From the NCBI RefSeq assembly GCF_002632615.1, contig NZ_NITZ01000005.1:166065-230064 (forward strand): DNA of 64,000 bases, read 5' to 3'. The DNA comes from Xenorhabdus miraniensis. Lineage in GTDB: Bacteria > Pseudomonadota > Gammaproteobacteria > Enterobacterales > Enterobacteriaceae. Shown here piece after piece: positions 37,585-47,589 of the stretch (its first letter is position 1; each line of letters starts with the position of its first letter). The notes beneath the pieces are model-generated. The model was not told the origin of the DNA, did not search any database, and was given only the letters and a program-made list of their open reading frames with translations. A program made the translations under genes and the position numbers.

Positions 37585-38487
37585 TTAACTTTTTAATTCA
37601 TCTAAAAACAAACCAAGGATTGCATTAGTTCGTTTGCCCTTACGCGTCACTATTGAAATTTTAGAGTCGTAATAAATTTGTTCTGGCGCCAATGCCTTCA
37701 TTAAACCTTTTTCCACCCAAAAATGGGCGTAATGTTCAGGAAGAAAACCAACAAACTTACCAGTTAAGATTAAAAACGCGATACCTTCACGATCAGACGC
37801 CGTCGCCGCGCTGTTCAGCAACTTATGATGATTCATCGCTTCTGTACTTATTCGATAGCTGGGAATAACTGCATCCAATTGATTTAATTTGCTATAATCA
37901 AAATTATCTGCGTTCGAAAACATAATATTTTTGTTACTACAATAAAGATGAGATCGTTCATCATAAAGTGGTGAATAATTCAATCCTGACAACGGCATAA
38001 TCAGCGGTAGGGCGCCAACCTGCAATCTTCCATCCAACACACCACATTCAATTTCTGTTGGTGTGCTCATACTAATATTAATCTGGATGTTGGCACTGGT
38101 TGTACGCAGGCATCCCAGTGCGTTAGTAATTTGCATCATCGGTTGTGTCACTAAGTTATTAATAATGCCAATGTTAAATTCCCCGCGTAACTGTTTATGT
38201 ATTTGATTCACATGCTGGCGGAATTCTTCAATGGATGCCATCATCGTTTCACTGGCCCGCAGAATTTCTTGGCCCTCATCCGTTAAAGAGAATCCGGCAC
38301 GACCTCGCTGACATAATCGCATGCCTAAGCGTTTTTCCAAGTCACCCATATGTAAGCTAATTGCTGATCGTGTAATTCCGAGTAAACTTTCGGCTGCGGA
38401 AAAACTGCCACACTCTGCGACAATCTTGAAGACACGCAATAACTTCAAATCAAAATCAGTCACTTGCCTAAGCGTTGTTGGTTTCAT
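37585..38487 (-). CDS. LysR-family regulator of the adjacent aminotransferase operon
   Basis: 300 residues. N-terminal HTH (LKLLRVFKIVAECGSFSAAE, then GITRSAISLHMGDLEKRLG) and C-terminal effector domain (GVLDGRLQVGALPL; EGIAFLILTGKFVGFLPEHYA). It is divergent from the aminotransferase/semialdehyde dehydrogenase pair, 103 bases apart, so probably its activator, with an amino acid or semialdehyde as effector (inference). The TTACGTAA palindrome at 38488-38495 abuts its start codon. Confidence 0.9.
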   Translation of the reverse strand: MKPTTLRQVTDFDLKLLRVFKIVAECGSFSAAESLLGITRSAISLHMGDLEKRLGMRLCQRGRAGFSLTDEGQEILRASETMMASIEEFRQHVNQIHKQLRGEFNIGIINNLVTQPMMQITNALGCLRTTSANIQINISMSTPTEIECGVLDGRLQVGALPLIMPLSGLNYSPLYDERSHLYCSNKNIMFSNADNFDYSKLNQLDAVIPSYRISTEAMNHHKLLNSAATASDREGIAFLILTGKFVGFLPEHYAHFWVEKGLMKALAPEQIYYDSKISIVTRKGKRTNAILGLFLDELKS

Positions 38488-38590
38488 TTACGTAAGTAAA
38501 CTCATAACTAATGATTCGATAAATGAGATTTAACTTGAATGTAGTTTCATTGCAAACTCTTTGTTACAACTTTGCGCGAGGAGTTAAAAA

Positions 38591-39922
<1,332 letters not shown>

Positions 39923-39937
39923 AGGAAGTTAAGTAGT

Positions 39938-41434
39938 ATGAAAACAATTACACATTTAATTAATGGTGAAATGACCATAGCAGGTGGCAGAACCTCGGCA
40001 ATATTTAACCCTTCGACGGGAGATGTAATACGCCAAGTTGAGATGGCAGGTTCAGCGACAGTACAACAAGCCATTATTGCAGCCAAAGCTGCATTTCCCG
40101 TCTGGCGTGATACACCACCAGCAAAACGTGCCCAAGTTTTATTTCGTTTTAAACAACTGCTTGAACAACACGAAGAACAAATAATAGCGTTGATCAGTGA
40201 AGAACACGGTAAAACGCTGGAAGATTCGGCCGGAGAATTGAAAAGAGGGATTGAAAATGTGGATTTTGCCACAGCAGCACCTGAGTTGCTGAAAGGCGAA
40301 TTCACTCGCAATGTCGGGCCAGAAATTGACTCATGGAGTGATTTTCAGGCAATGGGTGTTGTGGCCGGCATCACGCCTTTTAATTTTCCCGCCATGGTTC
40401 CTTTATGGATGTATCCGCTGGCAATTGCCTGTGGTAATACTTTCATTCTTAAACCTTCTGAGCGCGCTCCCAGTTCAACATTATTCATTGCAGAGCTATT
40501 CCAACAGGCAGGGCTGCCCAAGGGGGTATTGAATGTTGTGAATGGTGATAAAGAAGCAGTCGATTGTTTGATCGAATCCCCTGATGTAAAAGCATTGAGC
40601 TTTGTGGGTTCAACACCGATAGCAGAATATATTTACCGTGAAGGAACGCGACGTGGCAAACGTGTTCAGGCATTGGGCGGGGCAAAAAATCATGCGGTCC
40701 TAATGCCGGATGCTGATTTAAATAACGCTGCCAGTGCATTAATGGGAGCGGCTTATGGTTCATGTGGCGAACGTTGTATGGCCATTTCTGTGGCAGTATG
40801 TGTGGGTGATCAAACCGCTGATGCCTTAATTGAGAAATTGATTCCACAAATTCAAACTCTCAAAATTGGCGCGGGCACAGAACGTGGTATGGATATGGGT
40901 CCATTAGTGACTAAAACCCATTTGGAAAAAGTGTCAAATTACGTCACAGAGGGTATTAATGCAGGGGCTAAGTTGATTGTTGACGGCAGAAACCTGTCTG
41001 TCGCAGGGCATGAAAAGGGCTTCTTTATTGGTGGTTGCCTGTTTGATTACGTAACACCCGATATGCGCATTTATCAGGAAGAAATTTTCGGGCCAGTTCT
41101 GTGTATCGTTCGCGTCCCCAGTTTAGAGGCTGCGATAGCACTGATTAATGCTCATGAATATGGCAATGGAACTTGTGTCTTTACGAATGATGGTGAAGTT
41201 GCACGATTGTTTGCCAATGAAATTGAAGTAGGTATGGTGGGTATCAACGTTCCTCTGCCTGTTCCTGTCTCTTATCACAGTTTTGGTGGTTGGAAACGCT
41301 CATTGTTCGGTGACTTGTACGCCTATGGCCCGGATGGTGTACGTTTTTATACACGCCGTAAAACGATCACTCAGCGTTGGATCAAACGTGAAAATCATGA
41401 AGCAGCTCAATTCGCTTTCCCAAGCAATCATTAA
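39938..41434 (+). CDS. mmsA: CoA-acylating (methyl)malonate-semialdehyde dehydrogenase
   Basis: 498-residue aldehyde dehydrogenase of the MmsA/IolA subfamily: GITPFNFPAMVPLWMYPLA, FVGSTPIAEYIY (NAD loop), LGGAKNHAVLMPDAD in place of the usual ELGGK, and catalytic Cys in GERCMAISVAV. It oxidises malonate or methylmalonate semialdehyde with CoA to acetyl- or propionyl-CoA plus CO2. It lies 15 bases behind the aminotransferase, together a two-step beta-alanine (or related omega-amino acid) catabolic operon as in Pseudomonas bauA/bauC-type clusters. Confidence 0.92.
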   Translation: MKTITHLINGEMTIAGGRTSAIFNPSTGDVIRQVEMAGSATVQQAIIAAKAAFPVWRDTPPAKRAQVLFRFKQLLEQHEEQIIALISEEHGKTLEDSAGELKRGIENVDFATAAPELLKGEFTRNVGPEIDSWSDFQAMGVVAGITPFNFPAMVPLWMYPLAIACGNTFILKPSERAPSSTLFIAELFQQAGLPKGVLNVVNGDKEAVDCLIESPDVKALSFVGSTPIAEYIYREGTRRGKRVQALGGAKNHAVLMPDADLNNAASALMGAAYGSCGERCMAISVAVCVGDQTADALIEKLIPQIQTLKIGAGTERGMDMGPLVTKTHLEKVSNYVTEGINAGAKLIVDGRNLSVAGHEKGFFIGGCLFDYVTPDMRIYQEEIFGPVLCIVRVPSLEAAIALINAHEYGNGTCVFTNDGEVARLFANEIEVGMVGINVPLPVPVSYHSFGGWKRSLFGDLYAYGPDGVRFYTRRKTITQRWIKRENHEAAQFAFPSNH

Positions 41435-41615
41435 TCTCTATTAACCCATTCAAATGGGCGGCTGTTTTACCGCCCATATTTCCGACTCTTGCATTCATCA
41501 ACCTTATAATATGGAGCTGTGTCATATAGTTGACATAAAACCATGGTGGAAAATCGTGTCATTGTGTTAGTAAAGACGTTCACGTATAAGCTTAACGAAA
41601 CATCTAAAAGATAAT

Positions 41616-42035
41616 ATGAAAACCGACAAGATCACAGAACTGCTTGAAAGCAAATACCCAAAAGCCGGGCGTTGGGTATTTGGTGATTCTCCCGCTATGC
41701 ACAATGAACTAGCCGAATTAGTTGCCAACGGTATAAAAACAGCAACAACTTGCCCTTTCAGTTTGTATGAATCAGATGATGGCAAAATTACTGTAGGTAA
41801 TCACTACACTGTCTTTGACAGCAAAGAAAACCCGGTTTGCGTCGCCAGAGTCACTGCAATGCACTTGATGCAATTCTCCGAAATGACCGCAGATTTGGCC
41901 TGGAAAGAAGGAGAAGGGGACAGAAGTTTGCTTTACTGGCAATCAGAGCATCAACGTTTCTTTGAGAAAATAGGTGTTTTCTCACCCGATATGGAAATTG
42001 TTGTTATCGAATTTAAGGTTGTTGAGAAACTTTAA
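41616..42035 (+). CDS. ASCH-domain protein (YhfF-like)
   Basis: 139 residues with the ASCH/PUA-like RNA-binding fold: FGDSPAMHNELAELVANGIKTATT (the G-x-K-x-x-T motif), a Tyr/Asp-rich beta region, and MTADLAWKEGEGDRSL, all typical of the YhfF subfamily. ASCH proteins bind or cleave RNA; the role of this branch is not established. It is a single gene. Confidence 0.8.
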   Translation: MKTDKITELLESKYPKAGRWVFGDSPAMHNELAELVANGIKTATTCPFSLYESDDGKITVGNHYTVFDSKENPVCVARVTAMHLMQFSEMTADLAWKEGEGDRSLLYWQSEHQRFFEKIGVFSPDMEIVVIEFKVVEKL

Positions 42036-42403
42036 TCAGACTCTCGACATTTCTGACAGAACAGAAATTAAAGCCGCATTATCGCGGCCTTACAACAAAA
42101 TGCTCACTGAATGAAACTCTTCAAGTAATCTATATTTTGAAAAATTATTTGGAAACATATTATTATATTGTCATGCCATTAAATATTTAAACCTGATAAT
42201 TTTCATTGTGTTAAATATTTTCAATATATAATTTGTTATTGCATCAAGAACAACTATACTTAATAAAGAAGACCAAGCGAGATATATAAGTCAATAAACA
42301 TAATTAATAACATTTTCATTCGAATTTAAATCAAGAAAATCATTAAAGAAATATCATTACTTTTTATTATTCAATTTTTAACAAATAAACTTGGGGAAAT
42401 AAA
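42036..42403. other. AT-rich intergenic region upstream of the metalloprotease
   Basis: A weak GCCGC/GCGGC hairpin (42073-42088) may terminate the ASCH gene. The remaining 300 bases are very AT-rich with no ORF, and presumably hold the promoter for the metalloprotease. Confidence 0.45.
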
Positions 42404-43837
42404 ATGAAAATATCAAAAAACTTAAAAACATCACCTAATCAATTAGGTGGAGGCCAGCTTCCTTCTGGTTATGATATTATTACTTTCACTATGCATGATG
42501 GTGATTGGGTGAAATCAATTAAACTTCCAGCTATAGCAAAAGATGATGCATTTGTTATCATTAATTCTGATGCTACATATTCCTCAGAAGTAGATCACTC
42601 TAATATGCTTTTTTCTAGCACCACTGTTATATTTAAAAATGATCAATATATTTTTAAATACATCGCTGCCTATAAAGGATGGGTAGTATATTCAGCTCCT
42701 CAGAGAGAACAAAAGCCTAAAGATATTAATTCTCAAATGGTTCACCCAACTTCACAAACCACTATTGTTAATTTTTATGACGAAAACCGTATTAAAAAAA
42801 TTAGACTGCCTGAAACTGCGGGCGATCGCGATAAAGTTATTTTAAAATCATCAGCATCTTGTATGACTATTATTGATGACTCTAATGTTAACATGCCGGG
42901 TGCAATGATCTTACAATCTGGTCAGCAATATGATTTTTTCTATATAGCTGAAAATGCAAAATGGCAACTAATGCACTCCCCTGATATTGTTTATGAAGCT
43001 AAAGATCTCAGTAATGGCGTTGTTCCTGCTCTGACAACACCAAAAACAATAATTAACACTTCTGATGAAAACTATCAAGATAAGTTTTATTTCCCTGATA
43101 ACCAAACACCAGGCTCCAGGATTATTATTAATAGCAATTATACTTTTGATACTGAAATTCAAGCAAGCGGGGGAAGTTATACTATATCAAAAGGAGAACT
43201 TGTTTCATTTAAGGTTAACGCTGATCAAACATGGAATAGAGAGACAATAACAATTGATTTATTGTTACTTTATAGTGATAAAGCAGCTATACGCTTAGGC
43301 GAGGAAAAAGTAAAAAATCTTTTAATTGAAAGCCTAAATACGACAAATGAAGCGCTGGAAAATTCAGGGGCTAGCTTTCGTTTACGAAAAAAAGATATAC
43401 GACAAGTTAAGGCTAAAGATAATTGGATAGATCTTACATGGCCACTGATGGAATTACCAAAAGATCCAATTGTGCAAGGTTGGTGGAAAGAATTAAGAGT
43501 AGATGGCATTTACTATGAAGGTACAGAAGGCGGCGCGTGCGGATTTACGAGTCCTGAGCTTTATAGGATAATTACTGTAGGCTTGGTTGATTGTGGCACC
43601 ACAGTAATGCGTCATGAAATAGGGCACGGTCTGAATGTGGTAGATGGTGATGCTAGTAATTCTTATAATAAAGGTAATACGTTGCTAATGACTATTATGG
43701 CAGGCAACGAAATTCCTTATTATTCTACACCGCACCGTTATACACCAGAATATGGCATTCCTTTGGGTATTGTTGATAAAGTTGATGCAGTTCGAGCAAT
43801 GAACGAAGCTGCCAAAAATATAGTAGCTCATCGCTAA
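42404..43837 (+). CDS. Metzincin-like zinc metalloprotease with three N-terminal repeats
   Basis: 477 residues. Residues about 15-285 are three similar beta-rich units of roughly 80-90 residues: each opens near DGDWVKSIKLP / DENRIKKIRLP / DENYQDKFYFP, has a VIINS / VILKS / IIINS strand, and ends around GWVVYS / KWQLMH / TWN. The C-terminal domain has HEIGHGLNVVD (first His near residue 404): HExxH with Asp in the third-ligand position, Asn where metzincins usually have Gly, and a later Met-turn candidate (LLMTIMAG). There is no evident Sec signal, so it would need another secretion route or act after lysis. GGGGA precedes the ATG. A secreted host-directed protease or toxin is plausible, not shown. 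Confidence 0.72.
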   Translation: MKISKNLKTSPNQLGGGQLPSGYDIITFTMHDGDWVKSIKLPAIAKDDAFVIINSDATYSSEVDHSNMLFSSTTVIFKNDQYIFKYIAAYKGWVVYSAPQREQKPKDINSQMVHPTSQTTIVNFYDENRIKKIRLPETAGDRDKVILKSSASCMTIIDDSNVNMPGAMILQSGQQYDFFYIAENAKWQLMHSPDIVYEAKDLSNGVVPALTTPKTIINTSDENYQDKFYFPDNQTPGSRIIINSNYTFDTEIQASGGSYTISKGELVSFKVNADQTWNRETITIDLLLLYSDKAAIRLGEEKVKNLLIESLNTTNEALENSGASFRLRKKDIRQVKAKDNWIDLTWPLMELPKDPIVQGWWKELRVDGIYYEGTEGGACGFTSPELYRIITVGLVDCGTTVMRHEIGHGLNVVDGDASNSYNKGNTLLMTIMAGNEIPYYSTPHRYTPEYGIPLGIVDKVDAVRAMNEAAKNIVAHR

Positions 43838-43874
43838 CCGATTTGTGATTTCAAAGAAGAAACAGTAAAAAAAT

Positions 43875-43898
43875 AGCCTCCTGTTATAACAGGAGGCT
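43875..43898 (-). terminator. Terminator, originally of pntB
   Basis: AGCCTCCTGTTA and TAACAGGAGGCT form a perfect palindrome; on the minus strand it is followed by ATTTTTTTAC. It sits just behind the pntB relic on that strand and may now also act on the metalloprotease transcript. Confidence 0.75.
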
Positions 43899-43924
43899 CC
43901 TACGATATTAAAATCGTTATACAA

Positions 43925-43990
43925 TTATAAGGCACGAAGCATTGCTTCCACACTCGCTTTAGCATCACCAATAGAGTTAGATACTTCACA
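43925..43990 (-). pseudogene. pntB: 3' end relic of pntB (transhydrogenase beta subunit)
   Basis: The minus strand reads GDAKASVEAMLRAL then TAA (43925-43927). The E. coli PntB C-terminus is GDAKASVDAILKAL as I recall it, so this is the last ~15-18 codons of a pntB gene with its terminator retained. Nothing of the remaining protein is seen upstream; GrpB follows instead. Confidence 0.6.
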
Positions 43991-44038
43991 TCTGAAACCA
44001 GCACAAGACAATCACATCATTATTGAATTATAGGGCAT

Positions 44039-44656
44039 CTATAATTCAGACAAAAAGACATCCATATTCTTAAAAATCCTCTCGTAGATGTCTTTGATTA
44101 CCTTCTCTTTATTATGGTTGTATTCCATCACATGAACGGCACCTTTAATGGCGGTTAGTTTAGCCGCTGCGTATCGTTTTTTGTCATCTTCATGGTTTCT
44201 CAGCCAATTACGAAAAAGAAGATGACGAATATGTTCCGGGCAATTTTCACCAAATAGATGCAAATTGACACGCGGTGAATCAAGCCTCAACATTCTATGT
44301 TGATACCAAGACGGTTCTCTTATCCTTAGCGCATAACCTAATTTTTCAAGCTCAGGGATATAATCTTTTTCTTGCGCAGGATCTGCAACGATGAGATCGA
44401 TATCAATGACAGGTTTTGCAGGTAAGCCGGGCACTGCGGTAGAACCAATATGTGCAATATTGATGACCTTATCTTTCAATTGTCGCTGGATTTTGTTTTT
44501 TTCTTCATTGTAAATGTTCTCCCATTCAGTAGAGTAGGGAACGATAACAATGGGTTCTGGTGTCTCCTTATTGCCACTAACCCAAGGATTTTCATTTGGA
44601 TCACCTTCGCAAAAAGTCATAATAAGTGGCTTTAGGGAAATGAATTTTTCTGACAT
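44039..44656 (-). CDS. GrpB family protein (UPF0157)
   Basis: 205 residues with the nucleotidyltransferase-like GrpB core: IAHIGSTAVPGLPAKPVIDIDLIV carries the GST and paired Asp motif, and HLHLFGENCPEHIRHLLFRNWLR-type residues (NLHLFGENCPEH) follow. GrpB proteins are widespread nucleotidyltransferase-fold proteins; some resemble dephospho-CoA kinase C-terminal regions, and their function is unsettled. About 40 N-terminal residues precede the core, longer than usual. It is divergent from an old yellow enzyme gene. Confidence 0.85.
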   Translation of the reverse strand: MSEKFISLKPLIMTFCEGDPNENPWVSGNKETPEPIVIVPYSTEWENIYNEEKNKIQRQLKDKVINIAHIGSTAVPGLPAKPVIDIDLIVADPAQEKDYIPELEKLGYALRIREPSWYQHRMLRLDSPRVNLHLFGENCPEHIRHLLFRNWLRNHEDDKKRYAAAKLTAIKGAVHVMEYNHNKEKVIKDIYERIFKNMDVFLSEL

Positions 44657-44725
44657 ATGCGGCCCCGATTACAAATCGAACAAGTTGTAGTGCAATATCT
44701 TAATTAGAATATCCGTAATTTAACA

Positions 44726-44746
44726 TAACTCAAATACTGAGTTATT
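44726..44746. promoter_or_regulatory. Candidate operator upstream of the ene-reductase
   Basis: ATAACTCA-AATAC-TGAGTTAT is a perfect 8-5-8 inverted repeat in the divergent promoter between grpB and the old yellow enzyme. Old yellow enzymes are often repressed by TetR- or LysR-type regulators; no such gene is adjacent here. Confidence 0.5.
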
Positions 44747-44851
44747 AAGTATAAAATGACAACTATTTCTAAGTTAAATAATTTCCACTAGAGAAATTAT
44801 TTAAAGTCGCATTTTTTATAAACGATGTTGATTACTAAAAAAGGAAATTTT

Positions 44852-45955
44852 ATGACTGACAATAGTATTCGCACAGATCTTTTTTCCCCAATCAAATTGG
44901 GAGAAATTGAACTTGCTAACCGTATTATTATGGCGCCTTTAACGCGTGGGCGCACAAATGAAGAGGGCATCCCAAACGATCTTAATGTTACATATTATGT
45001 TCAGCGCACAAGCGCTGGCTTAATCATTTCAGAAGCAACTAATATCTCAGCGCAAGGGCGCGGTTATGCCATGACCCCCGGTATTTGGACAGAAGATCAG
45101 ATAGCAGGGTGGAAAAAAATCACAGATGCCATCCACGTTGTCGGCGGTAAGATTGTAGTTCAATTATGGCATGTTGGCCGTTGCTCACACGTTGATCTTC
45201 AACCAAATAGAGATGCGCCGGTAGCTCCATCCGCCATTAAAGCAGGCGGTAATGTTTACACTAACAATGGCATTGCGGAAGCCTCTATGCCGCGTGCCCT
45301 GAGAACCGAAGAAATTCCTGATATCGTCGAGCAATATAGACATGCTGCTGAATGCGCTAAACGTGCAGGGTTCGATGGTGTAGAAATTCATTCTGCAAAC
45401 AATTACCTGCTGGAACAATTTTTGCGAGATTCAACTAACCATCGCACCGATCAATATGGTGGCTCAATCGAAAATCGGGCCAGACTTATTTTGGAAGTTG
45501 TTGGAGCTGTAACTGGTGTTTGGGGTGGTGGTCGAGTGGGCATTAGATTGTCTCCTGTCACAACAGAAGTAGGCAACACTCCACTTGATAGCGATGTGAT
45601 GGCAACTTATGGCTATCTGATTCAGCAACTAAATAAGTTCAAACTGGCTTATCTCCATTTTGTTGAGGGGACAACCCAAAAAAACCGCGACGTTCCTAAA
45701 GATGTTGATCTTGATGCACTAAGGTCTTTGTTCGACGGCGCTTATATTGGCAATAATAACTATGATCTTGAACTGGCGATTTCCCGTCGTGCGGAAGGTA
45801 AAATTGACGCAGTTGCATTCGGACGCCCATTTATTGCTAATCCTGATTTGGTGGAGCGTTTACGCTTCGGTCTTGAATTAGCGGAGGCAACTTACGATGC
45901 CCATTACGGTAATGGAGCAAAAGGGTATACTGACTGGCCGAAAGCGAATTCTTAA
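44852..45955 (+). CDS. Old yellow enzyme, NemA-like alkene reductase
   Basis: 367-residue FMN-dependent ene-reductase with a TIM-barrel fold: IIMAPLTRGRTNEEG (FMN contact), VVQLWHVGRCSH, GFDGVEIHSANNYLLEQFLRD with the ligand-binding His-Asn pair, TDQYGGSIENRARL and DAVAFGRPFIANPDL. The family reduces activated C=C bonds and nitro compounds with NAD(P)H, detoxifying electrophiles. The ATG at 44852 has AAGGAAA upstream; an earlier in-frame ATG adds nine atypical residues. Confidence 0.92.
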   Translation: MTDNSIRTDLFSPIKLGEIELANRIIMAPLTRGRTNEEGIPNDLNVTYYVQRTSAGLIISEATNISAQGRGYAMTPGIWTEDQIAGWKKITDAIHVVGGKIVVQLWHVGRCSHVDLQPNRDAPVAPSAIKAGGNVYTNNGIAEASMPRALRTEEIPDIVEQYRHAAECAKRAGFDGVEIHSANNYLLEQFLRDSTNHRTDQYGGSIENRARLILEVVGAVTGVWGGGRVGIRLSPVTTEVGNTPLDSDVMATYGYLIQQLNKFKLAYLHFVEGTTQKNRDVPKDVDLDALRSLFDGAYIGNNNYDLELAISRRAEGKIDAVAFGRPFIANPDLVERLRFGLELAEATYDAHYGNGAKGYTDWPKANS

Positions 45956-45964
45956 TTAATTGTT

Positions 45965-46000
45965 ATAGCGGCTTAACTGGATAGCGCCAGTAAAGCCGCT
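45965..46000 (+). terminator. Terminator of the ene-reductase gene
   Basis: TAGCGGCTT pairs with AAGCCGCTA; inside, ACTGG and CCAGT extend the stem. The hairpin begins about ten bases after the stop. Confidence 0.7.
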
Positions 46001-46023
46001 ATTTGCTGGTGGAATGAAGAATA

Positions 46024-46050
46024 ATGCCAATCCACAAAGCAGATTGGCAT
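46024..46050 (-). terminator. Hairpin behind the alpha/beta hydrolase gene
   Basis: ATGCCAATC / GATTGGCAT perfect 9-bp stem with a nine-base loop, 22 bases beyond the hydrolase stop on the minus strand. Confidence 0.6.
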
Positions 46051-46071
46051 ACATTTTACTGTGTAAATAAC

Positions 46072-46923
46072 TTATAGATTTCTTTTCAGAAATTGTTGTA
46101 GAGCTTTGTCAAATGCTTCGGGTTGTTCCAGCATTGGGGTATGGCCACTGTTATTGATCAAAACATGTTCCACGTTTTCAAACATTGGATGAATATCAAG
46201 CCATGCGGCTGGTGGAGCAATACTAAAATCATGTGAGCTTGAGATAATTAACACAGGAGAAGCAATTTGGGTTGTGTAATCTAAGATATTGATTTTGGCA
46301 AATACATTCCCCCACAATTTATCAAATATGGCTGTGTGAGTGGGAACATCATTCCATAGAAACCTTTCATTGAAGTTTGCATCAAACCAGCGCATCGCGC
46401 TTAATCGACAACAAAGATGAACAAATTTGCGTTCAGGATCATGCTGAATATCAGATTCCAGGTGAATAATATTGTTGTTGAAAATCTGTTTCCTGTTTTC
46501 ACCCGCGTCAGCTTCCCATCTGGCGAATTGTAACGCTTGCATAGTTTTGGATAAACAAGGCGGAGCACCCACCAGTATGGTACCTCTGATACGAGCACTG
46601 TTGTTCGCCGTAAAATCCAGTGCCATATAAGCATGGCCGGAATGGCCTAATATCCAACACGGCCCGATATTAAGCTCACAACAAACCCGCTCAATATCTT
46701 GGGTAATTTGTGCCAGAGAAACATCAGACTCATCAACTCTTCGGTGACAGACTGCAAACCCGCGATGATCGACAAACACACAATGATAATGACCAAAAAA
46801 GGATTCAGGCATGACCCGTTGATAGTAATCAGCACTGCCAATGATAAGAAGGGTTTCTCCCACACCTTGTTCAATGACCTTTAGTGAAAAGTCCCCGGAT
46901 TGAATAGTATGTATTTTATTCAT
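46072..46923 (-). CDS. Alpha/beta-hydrolase fold protein
   Basis: 283 residues. The nucleophile elbow is LGHSGHAYMALDF (GxSxG-type, Ser near 94), preceded by VFVDHRGF and followed by VLIISSSHDFSIAPP (acid region) and NNSGHTPMLEQPEAF (catalytic His). The fold is clear but the substrate is not: esterases, lactonases and C-C hydrolases share it. AAGGT lies upstream of the ATG. It is a single-gene unit. Confidence 0.85.
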   Translation of the reverse strand: MNKIHTIQSGDFSLKVIEQGVGETLLIIGSADYYQRVMPESFFGHYHCVFVDHRGFAVCHRRVDESDVSLAQITQDIERVCCELNIGPCWILGHSGHAYMALDFTANNSARIRGTILVGAPPCLSKTMQALQFARWEADAGENRKQIFNNNIIHLESDIQHDPERKFVHLCCRLSAMRWFDANFNERFLWNDVPTHTAIFDKLWGNVFAKINILDYTTQIASPVLIISSSHDFSIAPPAAWLDIHPMFENVEHVLINNSGHTPMLEQPEAFDKALQQFLKRNL

Positions 46924-47109
46924 TTATATAATTACCTTTTTACAATTGCAAAAAATCACTTCACACCAGTGAAGTTAAGATTTGGTTGTTATAAAAGGTG
47001 AACGACGTCAACGAATTAGAATCATTATTTGTCTTTCCATCAATAACTATGGAGAGATACTTATACCACATTTTGTACAGTGGTGACTAAACACCTTACT
47101 AAGGAATAT

Positions 47110-47554
47110 TTATGAACAGTATGAAAATAATAAATATTATAGTCTTCTCCATCTCGGCAATGATCGCTTTAATGCTATACGGGAAGCCAGCGATAACCAT
47201 TCAATTTCTGATGTAACTTTTCTGCGGAAATATTGGTCAGCAGTTTGTCTGGAAGGGCCAGGAATAGATATACAGATTATCAGTGCGAATCCCTTTAAAG
47301 CACGTAATATGCTGGAAGAAGAAACTGTCGATATTGCGATATCTTTAGATACGGAATCTTCCGCAGAAGTCACCAGTGAAACGGTCAGGCAAATGGGATT
47401 TCGTACACTATGGTCACCGAACCAGATACAAGCGGGCATTCCATTATCAATAGATGATTTTATTGAGCATGAACATCTCATGGTTTCATATCGGAACACT
47501 ACGCAAAGCAATCTTGATAAGCGCCTAAGGCTCCCCGTATACCTGAATGACTAA
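47110..47554 (+). pseudogene. LysR-type regulator relic (effector-domain fragment)
   Basis: An open stretch without a start codon reads NKYYSLLHLGNDRFNAIREA, then FLRKYWSAVCLEGPGIDIQI, ISANPFKARNMLEEETVDIA and MGFRTLWSPNQIQAG, matching the effector-domain layout of LysR proteins (LLPxLxxxLxxxxPGIxI ... LxxGEVDLAI). The whole DNA-binding domain and the C-terminal third are missing. It sits where a regulator might be expected beside the dgo genes, but is LysR- not GntR-type. Confidence 0.6.
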
Positions 47555-47589
47555 TGTGAACCAAACGCCTGACAGCGCCATAAGGATCA

